64,000 nt of DNA from Perkinsus marinus ATCC 50983 (taxonomy: Eukaryota > Perkinsozoa > Perkinsida > Perkinsidae), in the NCBI RefSeq assembly GCF_000006405.1, contig NW_003215828.1, positions 38,447-102,446 on the forward strand. Direction: 5' to 3'. Positions within the stretch are counted from its first letter, which is position 1; each line of letters starts with the position of its first letter. Below the pieces are notes generated by a model. The model was not told the DNA's origin. It did no database searches and saw only the letters and a program-made list of their open reading frames with translations. The translations under genes and the position numbers were made by a program. Positions 46,993 to 57,535 of the stretch are shown here, piece after piece.

Positions 46993-48100
46993 ATGAAGAC
47001 TCTGGCTTATCGCGAGGCAACAGCTTCACGTCGCCCCACATTCGCTATTATGAAGAACCGCCTTCCGAATCACTCTATTGTGAAGAAGTGCCGATATGTG
47101 CTCAACGTGGAGCCTTCGAAAACGATGAAGTCACATCCCCAGCAGTGTCACACGACTGCCCTGCTTCTGGTCTCGATCACGATAAGTGTTTTTATCCTCG
47201 GTTGATGCCACTATGGTCATGATGATCATCATGCCGCTGCGTCCAATAAGGGGCGTCTTATACTGTTGCTGCCACTGTTAAGTATCATTCTAGGTGGTAG
47301 CAATAGCCTTACCAGAATCATGCCACGAGTACCATATGTAACCCGCTGATCTCTTTCTATTGCTGTCATCAACACGCACGTATTGGTGTTGTTGGTTTTT
47401 GCGATGCTTTTTCTTATGTACAACACCGTCTCTTTTTATGTGATACCATTGCTTAGTAATCTTTTGTGATTATGTTATCAAAAACGACGACGATCGTGAT
47501 TCGGAAGTAGCGCACTTCTTATGTATAGTTTGCGCATAACCACGTTTGCTATCACCATCACCATAGGGTCGACCGTCATTGAGTATCAGGCGAACTATGA
47601 GCTCAACAGGGCTTATACAAGGCCAACACGATCACCTCGATGAAGACGTGTCACACATTTCTGATAGATTCTTCAAACATTCATATATTACTTTTTCTCT
47701 GTCGAGATTGTCCACTCTATGGCGTATCTACGGAACGCCATTATCAGTGTTGCACTTGGCATTCGCAGCGGCCGAAACCGTTGCAACACCTTGCTACTTC
47801 TCCCTGGTTGTTTTGTGCTCCTCGTCGTTATCCCTCTGCTGCCTTAACTAGCGTCTCAACCGCTCATTATTAATGGCTTCTGCTCCGCCTTCATCATCAC
47901 CACCACGGTTGGTGGGGCCTAGCGAGGCCTCCTCTTATGTAACGGCCTCCGTTAGATTATCTGATGTTGTTGGTGCTGTTGATGATGACGAGCTGGACCC
48001 AGTAGTGGCTTATATCGCTGCTACGTGTTGCTGCAGGGAGCCGACCGTTCTGTCTCTAGGGATAGTTGCATATTGCATATTCATTCCAACTAGACCGTGA
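46993..48100 (+). CDS. Probable multi-pass membrane protein, hypothetical
   Basis: Not recognised. Exon-like frames from ATG 46,993 encode a basic N-terminus (MKTLAYREATASRRPTF) and hydrophobic segments: ALLLVSITISVFILG, KGRLILLLPLLSIILGG, VLVLLVFAMLFLMYNTV, and NTLLLLPGCFVLLVVIPLLP near 47,800. An acidic Ser/Pro-rich frame overlaps part of it. Splice sites are not settled and the protein may continue towards 48,300, where MGIVSIVLGVTSLIILSSSS is a further hydrophobic stretch. Confidence 0.35.
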
Positions 48101-48524
48101 CTTCTTCTGAAGTCTAGTGTACCCTCCTTTGCCTTGTGTTCATCATGCGTCAATAGGAAACACTAGAATGACTATATGCAAGCGCTCATGGAGATATGGT
48201 CAATCTCAGTGATCGACGAAATTTAACTAGGATGGGTATTGTATCCATTGTATTGGGCGTTACCTCATTGATCATTCTATCGTCCAGTAGTCATGTGCTG
48301 TGGAATCTGTCTGGCCCAATCTGTTCCTCCCACTAGCTATGGCTAGTAGGAAGCTCTTCTCCTGTGGTATTCAGCCTATCTATCCGAATAGTAACGATCT
48401 GGCTAGTGTTATACGTCAATGTTAACGCGATCGATGGTAACTAAAAGTCCAATGGGTGATCATTATCCCATCGCGTGTGTTATCGGCATCAAGATTCCCA
48501 CTGAGTAGACATTGCTCCTTCTGT

Positions 48525-51276
48525 ATGGTATCGTCTCGAAACAACAACGTGAAGGTTATCGTGCGTACTCGACCTACATGTAACTTTTCGAAGGACCATT
48601 ACATATTCGATGCTGGAGCTGACGTATTAACATAACCACCTCCTCATGAATAACACTTATATCGTACTGTAGAGTATCGATCTCATAGCACCCGAGGTGG
48701 TAGAGAAGAAAAAAGGCGGAAGTCTCAGCGTGGCTGATAATCAAACCGAGCAGTGGCATTTTCAGGTCGACAGGTTGTTGGTCAACTGCAGGTATACGGA
48801 GTGAGTCGTTCATTGCCTCATGGAGTGTTACTCAGTCAGCAAGAGGTCTACAAGCATGCTGCTAGATATCTTGTCCGCTCAGCTTTTGAGGGAATCAATG
48901 GTGCTGTGATCGCCTATGGCCATACTGTATGTGAAGGTGTATGGCTTGAATCGGCAATACTGTTTACTTAGGGGGCTGGTAAAACATACACGATGGTAGG
49001 GAGCACGAGCAGCTATGAACATCGTGGCATCATTCCACGAGTACTAGCCGACTTGTTCAAGGAAAAGGAGGAGAGANNNNNNNNNNNNNNNNNNNNNNNN
49101 NNNNNNNNNNNNNNNNNNNNNNNNNNNNNNNNNNNNNNNNNNNNNNNNNNNNNNNNNNNNNNNNNNNNNNNNNNNNAGTCGAGTCGCCCCGTGATCGATG
49201 ATATCAGGGTGTCACCGTGTCACCATCGGGGAGCAGTAGGATGGAAGTCAGCAGCATCAATAAGAGTTGCACCTATTTGGAACAAGTGCCATTCATGCGT
49301 CGTCGTCGTCCTCCTTTCCTTCTCTGTTGCCAGGTCGTCCTTGCTTTGGCATCGAGGAACAGGGAGCACGTCCCTTATCGACAGTCTAAGCTCACTTACC
49401 TCCTCAAAGATTCACTAGGGGGGAACTGCAGTACACTCTGTACAGCTCTGGCTCTGACCATCTTCTCACAGGGTCCGTCCTCATTGCAGCCATATGGCCG
49501 GAAGCTAGGCATTTTGAGGAGACCGCCAGTAAGACGCGGTATAGGAAACGGCAATGCTTCAGCGAGAGAGTGGTGAACCGCAGGCACGCTTCGCTTCGCC
49601 AGTCGGGTGAGATGCGTATCGAACTCGCCTGGTGCTAACGTCGACATGGACCCAATCATGTTACTGAGGAAATACGAGAAGGATATCAAGCAGCTTCAAC
49701 AGGAGCTGGGAATGCACGACATATTAGCAGGACGCCATACGGTTCGGTGAGCAGTCCATCTTGAGTGTTGCTTAACGAACTTCATCGACACAAGTCCATA
49801 ACAATCAGTGATGAGAAGGAATGCTTTAGATATGACGACTACAGCCCGGAGGAGGTCGAAGAACTGGAGAAACGGGTGGTGCGGTTTCTCAAGGGGGAAG
49901 ATGCAGACTTCGAAGTGGAGTCCATCCAGCAAGTCAAGGAGGCCTTCAAGATAGTTCGACGATTGTGAGACGCTCCTTTTGCTAGCATTGTGGACAATTT
50001 CGGATCCGATAGATATCAGAGTATATCTAGCGAGCTATTGACATTGAAGGCGACCCAGGAACCTGATCCTGAGCAGGCCAAGAGTGACGTGAGCGAGAAG
50101 GTTGAGGCTCCAAAGCCCTCAAAGGAAGAGACGGTTGGGAAAGTCGGAGGCTCGCTAGTCCCACTTCTCTCGAAAATGCCTCCATCATCAGGTCGGTGAA
50201 GAGGTGCGAGATGGGGTGGGATTCTCTGTTGGATTGGCTGGTGACGATGGTGCTGCGGCTCCTCCTCGTGTCGATGCCGAGCATAGTGAGTCCGCGTCTT
50301 TATCTGTATCGCTCGTGAGTAGTCGTGCGCAGTTGAGACTAGTGATGATACCAGGACGGCTGGTCATGGGAAGCAGAGCGCTGAAGCCGCGCCTTCTCGG
50401 CAAACTGTAAATGCCTTCCGATGGTCACTCGGCATCTTACAGTGTCAGGCTTACGCTGAGTTTAGAAAACAACACGGCCACGCTTACGATGATCGTCATC
50501 GGGCTCTCGCTGCCCGCGCTAAAGAGGTACGCTTCCATACTGTCTCCTATTGTATCGGAGTTCAGCTACGATCTGCGATCCGGGCCCTTGCTAGTAGCTC
50601 TAACTCGACGATTGATCAGATCGATAGAATGAAACTTGAACTTTCGCGTTTCCAAGGTGAGAGGCTGTCCTTGCACTCTGGACCACCTCCTCTGCAGACC
50701 TCGGATCAGAACGTGAGACGGACGATTCTGGGAATATCATTCTGGACGAAGACGAGTATCGTATCCTGAGAGATCTGGCCGAAGCAAAGAAGGGGTTTTA
50801 GCTGCTTGGCACCAAGACATCTATCGAGCTTGTTCAGGTATCGCAGCATGATGGGAAGGTACGGAGAATTGCAGGAGGAACTCCAAAATTGCTTGAAGCA
50901 AATTGCTGAAAATAAACGAGACCTGCTGGATAACTTCGCGGTTTGGTTCCTGAAGGTAAGGAAAGTCGCGTTGTTGGCATCATCTTATTTTCAGGAGTAT
51001 GGGGAAGCGTCATTCATGATCGGAAGCGACACTGCCTCGGAAAAGGTAAACGAGTGCTTTCCAACGGCGGTTCGGTCTTGCATGGATAAGCAGGATAATT
51101 TGAATAGTCCGCAGCTCGATGTGGGGGAACAGTTCGACAGCTTGGAAGATGCGAGGGCTAGGATGAGGTATGTGGCGTTACTGAATGATATACTTTATCA
51201 TATCATCAGGCATCCGGACGCTGTGCCTTTCTATCGAGCAACAAAAACACGTCGGCAGCGGAATCCGAGGAAGTAG
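48525..51276 (+). CDS. KIF9: Kinesin-9 family motor (KIF9-like)
   Basis: The start [18 protein letters not shown] is the first motor strand. It continues [40 protein letters not shown] joined by a 47-nt intron to GAGKTYTM (P-loop), and [15 protein letters not shown]. An N gap then removes the switch I / DLAGSE region. After it come [50 protein letters not shown], and the kinesin-9 neck and tail blocks ([35 protein letters not shown]). The tail includes [19 protein letters not shown] and a final [15 protein letters not shown]. Kinesin-9 works in flagellar motility along the central pair or doublets. P-loop and tail agree with the family, and no disabling change is visible outside the gap. Confidence 0.88.
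49077..49176. other. Assembly gap (100 N)
   Basis: Exactly 100 N inside the kinesin-9 motor domain. Confidence 0.99.
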
Positions 51277-51279
51277 ATC

Positions 51280-52400
51280 TCATGACTGACATGTGAGATG
51301 ATAGCATCTATTTCTTGTCTTCGAAATCATTCGTGTTGTGCTGAGGAAGGTCGCGCAGTGTTTGTAATTCTATTTTCCTCCATTTATCGGATGCTCGCGT
51401 CCGATGCTTCCCAGCCCTGCGGATGCATCCTTATGCCTTGCATGGACACGCTCACATTGGTGGTTTCCATTGTGACTGGGATACTGGCAAGTGTTATTGC
51501 GGCACACTCAGTCTGATCCCCGAAAACAAAGCCTGCGGTGACAAAACATGGGAATGAGAACGTCCCAAAGCAAGTGGAATGGGATATCTCCCCGACAAGA
51601 TCTAAGGGAGCAAGACTGTCGAGTACTGGACGCATTCGAAAGTAACATGTCACGCTGTAATGTTATCTGCTCGAAGTACCATCACCACCAGGTCGCCCTC
51701 CGTACTAAGACCACTTCGTATTTTGGTCAACAATCCTCTGACAAACAGTTAATTCTCTCTACTATTCTATAGGGCAAGTCAGTGCCAAGGTCTATGTTTA
51801 TACAGTGTCTCTTGGTGAATACATTATAATTGAGTTCGATACAGACGTCTAATAACTTCACCGAACCATAAATCGTATGGTCCCTGAACCGGACGCTCTG
51901 ATACTGTTAACATAACCTCTCTTCAATGGTCAATTCGAACAAGCTGTGGCAGATACTGTCACAACAGAACTTGGGAACGCACCACAATAGAATGTATTAC
52001 TGGCACCATGATAATGCCATGACAAGCTTCATGGAAGGGTTAGCCAGGCGGCCAAGGCTACTGCTAGCTGGCCACCGGGGGGTAGTCTAGCTAATATTAG
52101 TCCAGCCTATCAGTACAGTCCTATGCGTGATAGTATATATACTATGAGCTCTATGTATAATACATAATGTATTCAAAACTCAACAATCCTATCTGCTGTG
52201 AAAAGCGAGCATTCATGTCCAGCTAGCATACGACTTCGGAATATACGCAAAGCTAGTTTGTGTCACTAAGTACAAGCCTTGTTGGCTAAATGAGGCTCAA
52301 CAAGGTGGCAGCCTCTCACTTGTGAATCGGTGCAGCGAGGACACCAGTTTGTTATTTGACTGACGAATAAGGTGAGACAAGTAAGACATCGCAGATAGTG
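51280..52400. other. Intergenic stretch with a dispersed repeat
   Basis: No gene supported. It contains copy A of a 73-bp repeat (51,955-52,027) and AT-rich segments near 52,130. A 72-codon plus frame at 51,298 is hydrophobic but isolated. Confidence 0.35.
51955..52027 (+). repeat. 73-bp direct repeat, copy A
   Basis: Matches 54,300-54,372 at 71 of 73 bases (ACTGTCACAACAGAACTTGG ... GCCATGACAAGC). Flanking sequences differ, so it is a short dispersed element and not part of a longer duplication. Confidence 0.85.
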
Positions 52401-52408
52401 ATGGTTGT

Positions 52409-52825
52409 CTAGAAACCATTATCCCAACAGTTCCCTCTTTGCAGAACCTGAGGGCTGCTCTGAAAAGTCGTCTTTATAGTATCATTAGCTTGGTCGTAGG
52501 TGAACTCGTGCATACCCTTACTTTTCAGCGCATCCCCACACTGGCTAATCAAGAACTTGTAGAAGTCGTCATAATCTTTCTGACTGCTTGGTGCGACGGT
52601 ATAAGGGTTGCTCCCTGTAACACCCAGGTGGATAACAGCCCCCGACTGGGCACAGAGGACATATTCTCTAATGGTAAGATCCTCCAAAGCATCTATTTGT
52701 ATGCAAATGTCATTCGCGAGCTTCTTGTGATAGGCGCCTGATGGAAAGGCTCCTGTGCACCAGACAGCACCCAGAGCGAGGATAGCTAGCAGGCTCACCA
52801 TGAGGATTATGGGAAAAATGAACAA
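52409..52825 (-). CDS. Small secreted protein, hypothetical
   Basis: An uninterrupted 138-codon frame. The N-terminus MFIFPIILMVSLLAILALGA followed by VWCTGAFPSGAYHKK is a clear signal peptide with a likely cleavage near Ala-Phe-Pro. Translation may instead start at the internal Met of MVSLLAILAL. The mature part is about 110 residues, mildly acidic, with four Cys (DICIQID, YVLCAQSG, SQCGDAL, GNCWDNGF) that could form two disulfides. No domain recognised. In parasitic protists such proteins are often members of secreted multigene families; that is inference. Neighbouring DNA on both sides is repeat-rich. Confidence 0.65.
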   Translation of the reverse strand: MFIFPIILMVSLLAILALGAVWCTGAFPSGAYHKKLANDICIQIDALEDLTIREYVLCAQSGAVIHLGVTGSNPYTVAPSSQKDYDDFYKFLISQCGDALKSKGMHEFTYDQANDTIKTTFQSSPQVLQRGNCWDNGF

Positions 52826-52909
52826 TAAGGCTACACAGGCAACAGTCTTAGTTCCATACTCAAGCGATGCAAACTAGTGTGTAGCGTCTTCTTGATCGAG
52901 CCAATCACC

Positions 52910-53435
52910 ACTGGTGAACAACCCAACACTGGCATCGACGCTAGATGATGAGTTAGTCATCAGAAGATGTTTACAACTCGCTATCGGAGTTCAAACATAT
53001 CCCGGTGCTACCGAGAGCAAAGATCCTCAGAAGTCTCCCTCATTCCGGGGTCCTTCTGCTCTAACAACATCGATCAACTCGCGTACTTCACGTAAAACGC
53101 TATCAATGAACAATATTCCGCACAAGGTTTACACCGTGTAAACCTGCCGCACAGCGTACACGGATAGAATCCATCCGATAGATCAACGATAAGAGTAGAC
53201 AGTCGTGAGCCTCGAGCTCCGTGAGCGCAGTCCCCAGGGAATGAAGTTCTACAGCATTTCTCTCGACTTGTGTGCCTTACAAATTTAGTTTTAGGTCAGA
53301 TTCACGCACAACTTCATAAGGGGGTTTCACGGGTCATAGAATATACCGAACGGCGAAGGTAATTCTGGAATACGGGGATCTATTTCGAGGCTGGAAAATT
53401 GAGTTGCAATCACAAACGCTGCCGGAGACATGCCC
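52910..53435. other. Stretch without a recognised gene
   Basis: A plus frame at 52,914-53,138 (MNNPTLASTLDDELVIRRC) lacks motifs. Nothing else stands out. Confidence 0.3.
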
Positions 53436-53445
53436 ACTGTCAGTG

Positions 53446-53561
53446 GATATGGCTCAATGGGCCATTGAGGATATCAAATCCTACTGGACACTGCATAAAG
53501 ATGAGTCTGTTCAATAGACTCATCTTCACAATAGGATCGTCAAAAGATACTCTATTGTGAA
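53446..53561. repeat. Cluster of three adjacent inverted repeats
   Basis: CTCAATGG/CCATTGAG (53,453-53,469, extended by outer GATAT/ATATC). Then AAGATGAGTCT, a 7-nt loop, AGACTCATCTT (53,498-53,526, an 11-bp perfect stem). Then TTCACAATAG / CTATTGTGAA (53,525-53,561, a 10-bp perfect stem with a 17-nt loop). The second and third overlap by two bases. No coding frame explains them. Confidence 0.8.
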
Positions 53562-53878
53562 TGAGTACCTGTTCTTGGCTCTTCCAACCCCGACGGGGAG
53601 TGTCCTGCTCCAAGCAGATCAGCAAGTGAGATCCATTTCTCCACTATTCTTCCTTCTTTTCACCATTGTTTAGAGAGATTTTATCGATGGAGAAGATTTG
53701 CAGAAATGCCTTCTTGAGATGGAGTACTGGCCGACTTGTCGAGAGCGCTGTCGACAATGGAGATATTGAAACTCCGATCCATTGAAGTCCAACATTCAAT
53801 AATCGACTATGCTACCACCCAAAGATATGCCTTAGCAGTGAAATCAGTTTGCATGAGCACGCGAGACTGTCGCGGTTT

Positions 53879-53898
53879 GATAGGACCTAGGTCCTATC
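53879..53898. repeat. 20-bp perfect palindrome
   Basis: GATAGGACCTAGGTCCTATC is self-complementary over all 20 bases, with no spacer. Such a site could bind a dimeric factor or extrude as a cruciform; neither is shown. Confidence 0.85.
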
Positions 53899-54099
53899 GG
53901 ATAGGAGGATCATTTTCATTGGCAAGTAACTCCCGGAGTTGAACTTCGATTTCAACCGGAATTCCCTCCATTTCGCCCACTTTCTCCATTTACCCCTTTT
54001 TTGAGAACCAATATAGCTGGGGATAAGACAAACTTCACTCGTGATTCACAATGAGAGTCGTCAATCACTACACCTTTTAAAGGCCTATTTCGCGTTTGA

Positions 54100-54283
54100 T
54101 AAGATCAATTTCGCTGGGCGAGCAATCATCCGAGCCAAGATATGCCTTAGTAAGATCAATTTCGCCAGCGCGCTCGATAGAAAAATCAATTTCGACGACA
54201 CGTGTCATTAGTACAATCAATTTCGCCGGCATGTCTGAAGTAAGTTCAATTTCGACGAAAGGCGGGAATCGATTTCGCTGATA
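54100..54283 (-). repeat. Degenerate tandem repeat, about 30-bp period
   Basis: TCAATTTCG or a close variant recurs at 54,105, 54,156, 54,186, 54,217, 54,246 and 54,269, mostly 29-31 bp apart. On the minus strand, inside an open frame (54,077-54,430), this encodes repeated EIDL/EIDF-type units: FVEIEL, AKLIVL, VVEIDFSIERAG, EIDLTKAY, EIDLIKREIG. Period 30 bp equals 10 codons, keeping the frame. Related short matches (AGATATGCCTTAG) occur at 53,804. Confidence 0.7.
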
Positions 54284-54299
54284 GTATACTGATACACAT

Positions 54300-54372
54300 A
54301 CTGTCACGACAGAACTTGGGAACACACCACAATAGAATGTATTACTGGCACCATGATAATGCCATGACAAGC
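54300..54372 (+). repeat. 73-bp direct repeat, copy B
   Basis: Second copy of the repeat at 51,955-52,027, same orientation, two substitutions (ACGACAG for ACAACAG; GAACACACC for GAACGCACC). Confidence 0.85.
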
Positions 54373-54573
54373 AGCGTATCTTAACGTGTTTCGTTGCTTT
54401 CTCTTGTACTGTCATATCTCGATCAGTCAATTACCATCAGTAGAGGTGAAATTTGAACGCGCTTGGATACCTTTAATTCCATCAGGGGAGGTGAACATTT
54501 TCCGAAAACGAAAAGCTGTCGATCCCAGAAACTTCAAGTTCGTTGAAACATCATCAAGATCATGCACCCAATG

Positions 54574-54846
54574 TCATTTACCATAGTGTAGTGACTCATC
54601 TCTCTTCTCTTCTTTGAACTCCTCCTTAGTGGTGCCCACTTCCCGGCCCTTTTTACCGCGTATATTCTCATAGGCCTTTTTCGCCAGACGCTCCAGATGC
54701 CGCTTGGTCTCGTCGGGCACGTATTCCCGAGCGTTACGACGATTAACTCTTTTCGGGAAGCGCCACAGGTCTCCCCACATCACTTTACGGGAGAATCTAT
54801 ACCTACGGACAGACCAAATTACCGAGGGCAGCACCGTTACTGCCAA
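54574..54846 (-). CDS. Small basic protein, 90 residues, hypothetical
   Basis: A compact open frame, MAVTVLPSVIWSVRRYRFSR, then MWGDLWRFPKRVNRRNAREY and a charged helix RHLERLAKKAYENIRGKKG. The Trp/Arg/Tyr-rich N-terminal half with a Lys/Glu-rich helical tail looks like a conserved small organellar or ribosome-associated protein, but no family is assigned. It lies just upstream of the Rsm22-like gene's 3' end on the same strand. Confidence 0.5.
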   Translation of the reverse strand: MAVTVLPSVIWSVRRYRFSRKVMWGDLWRFPKRVNRRNAREYVPDETKRHLERLAKKAYENIRGKKGREVGTTKEEFKEEKRDESLHYGK

Positions 54847-55019
54847 CTAGTGACGTAGCGTTGAGTCTAGCATCATCCGAATCGAACCGGTACAAGACAA
54901 GTGCCACACTGCAGACATGTGTTACAATAGTGCGTTATTGGATACATTATACGTTTGTGGATGACAAGAGGTACATGCATTCCGTTCACAAAGATGAGCA
55001 AGTTGAGAGGTAGGTAAGC

Positions 55020-56950
55020 TCACCCCATAGTGTGGGGCTTGGCTTTGGAGACGGAGAGCCTCTCAAAGTTATTCGGGGCACTACAAGCATCGACTAGAGT
55101 ATGGCCACCAGCCTTTATCGGAGGCATGAGAAGTCTCGGCCAAAAATAGGATCTTTCGGCCGCGGTCAACGCATCCTCTTCCTTGCTGTACTTTTGTCGT
55201 GGACCTGAGATGGAGGAGAGCATTCCAGGGAGGCATGATGAAGGGGCTCACCCTCTCCTTTCCTGACCACTAAGAAACTGAACTTTTCCCACTCAACATG
55301 CCGCGCTTGAGAACCCTTATTATAAACGTAGTGAGGAAGCCTCTTCCTGACAGAAATAATAACATCCCATGTGATTTTCGCGAGCTCATTCTCATGGTAG
55401 AGCGAAACGATTGACCAGGTATGGAAAGAACCTCAAGAGATTGAGCCCTTTACGCCTTAGAAGGTCCGGCATGAGCGGAAGTCAACGTGAAGGCGGATGC
55501 GAATACACAACTTACACGCCTTGATGGAAGTGGCACCAGTCTCTTCCAGTGGTAGCCAGAGGGCACATAGACTCGTGAGGACAGGGCGCCACGAAGTGAA
55601 AAGCTTTATTCCTGAGGTAGGGTCACTGATGGGAGCTGCATAAGAAAGTCAAACTCACGGGAGCTGCATAATGAACAACTCTCGAATATGATGGATGAAC
55701 CGAAAACCAGTCGGCGTCCCGGCTTCGATGACGACCAACACTCCTCCGTCTTCTAATCGGTTCCATAGATTCCGTATCTGGGACCACGGATACAGGAGCA
55801 ATGATATCGACCCGACAAAACGCATCAGGATTCCAGAGCGGCCCCTCATAGGATTGGAGGGAGCCTTCGAATGATCCAAAGGATGCTGTTCGACACGAAC
55901 TACCAGCAGATCGCGGGCCTCCTGTCCCTTCAGGTGCATCAGAACATAGCTAACAGTAATGATACTTTGCCTCTGATTCTTGCCATCATATAGTTGAGAG
56001 CTCCACTCGACATTAGCAGAGTAATCGGAGAGTATGTACCTAACCCGTCAGATGGATGAGTGCCACACATGATTCTCGTCGGAGAAATATTCAAGTTGAA
56101 AGTGTCAACAGCTGCCTCGGCAGCAGCAGTTGCCAACTGATGATCTTTGGAATCCCTTATCAACAAACTGCGAGTCAATTGACGCTCAGCAGGGTCATTC
56201 GAGACTATGAAGAGAAACTAAAAACTCAGCTTGATGGTTGATTAGGACGAGATAGTATATAACTATCACAACGTGATAGTTCCGAACTGTAATTCATACA
56301 GTCACAGTACATATGAAACCTGTCCTACGGAACTTGTGCGGGAAGAATACATTCCTATGGCTTGCTGCTCACTTGCCCATCTGCTTCATGTGTAAACTCG
56401 GTTCGACACAGACGACCCGTTTGATGAGCCTCTGTCCCCATACATCTGCTGCGGCACACACTGATGGTGCTGGACCCGAGCCATAATCCAGTATGGATCT
56501 GATCGGAGGCTTAGCGAGCTAACGAAAGTCTGAGGCTATGACAGAAGTAACACTACGTTGGTTTGAAGTCTGGACACCTCTTCATAACCTCATGGAGTAC
56601 TCTAAAATTCACAGCATAAGCCGGAGGGAATCTATGAGGCCGAGCTGAAGTTTTGAGTGGACATCTGGCAACCTACCGATGAGCCAGATAGGCAACTGCA
56701 GCCTCAGGGGAGTAGAACTGCTGGTAGAGTCGATGACGACTATCTTCAGCATGAGCAATGGACAACCGCTGCAGTTCCGAAATCTCTTGGGACTTCTCGG
56801 GCTGAGAAAGACTCATCATGCGTATCAAGAGATCCGCACAATAGGCTACATCGAAGAGCTCCGGCATGGTATGTTTCAACTCTTGGAAATGTTGACCTTT
56901 GGTTATGCGATCAAGCCGACTTTTCTCCTTGTCCTCTTCCTTCTCTGGTA
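55020..56950 (-). CDS. Rsm22/METTL17-like mitoribosomal assembly factor
   Basis: Blocks along the minus strand in family order: RLYQQFYSPEAAVAYLAHR (56,680), YVLMHLKGQEARDLLVVRVE, QIRNLWNRLEDGGVLVVIEA and GTPTGFRFIHHIRE (55,690-55,760), VAPCPHESMCPLATTGRDWC followed by HFHQGV (55,520), KRLPHYVYN then KFSFLVVRKG (about 55,270-55,350), and SYFWPRLLMPPIKAGGHTLV, ending KAKPHTMG. Rsm22/METTL17 resembles a methyltransferase and helps mature the mitochondrial small ribosomal subunit. The Cys cluster matches the conserved CPH...CPL...DWCHF segment known to hold an Fe-S cluster. The N-terminus and several junctions are not fixed; the frame is open to about 56,950. Confidence 0.78.
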
Positions 56951-56959
56951 GCTGCCAGT

Positions 56960-57530
56960 GACAACGGCACAGGACTACAGCAGGACTGTCGGCGTATCAT
57001 GAGTCATTACGAATGCACTCGAGAGGACTCTCGGTAGTTCCGTGCTGCTCCTACTCCTCTGCCGTTGCATCACATAACGTGCGTAGCGTTCCACGTCCTT
57101 CTTGTTACCGAAATCGCGTAGAAGGCGGATAATCTAAAGCCAGTGAGCGGAGCGAAATTCCACAAACCCGACTTTAGCTTTCAGCAGTGGATTGAGAAAG
57201 TTGGTCTTTTGAGAGCACATAGCTAAGTTGTCGAGCTCCACGACATAGAGGGGATCCAGCTCCGACGGACTTCCGAAGTGGCGGTCAAACTTGAAACTGC
57301 CAAGTTGGAGAGATGAGATGACCGAGCGACAGCGGACGCCCTACCCTCGAGTGATCGCCCTGTTATTCATATGGAGGTCGAACCACTGAACGTAAGGGTT
57401 GCTCGAGGCGGCCTCATCCTCGGCTCCCAGATACCCTGACGGGAAGACTGAGCATTACATTAGAAAGAGCGTAGTCGTGGTAATATAGACTGCGAATACC
57501 GAACCTAATACTACTATCACTCGCTCTACC
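56960..57530. other. Intergenic or unresolved exon stretch
   Basis: No gene supported. It may contain the first exon of the Rsm22-like gene or the last exons of the UBL protein. Confidence 0.25.
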
Positions 57531-57535
57531 ACAAT

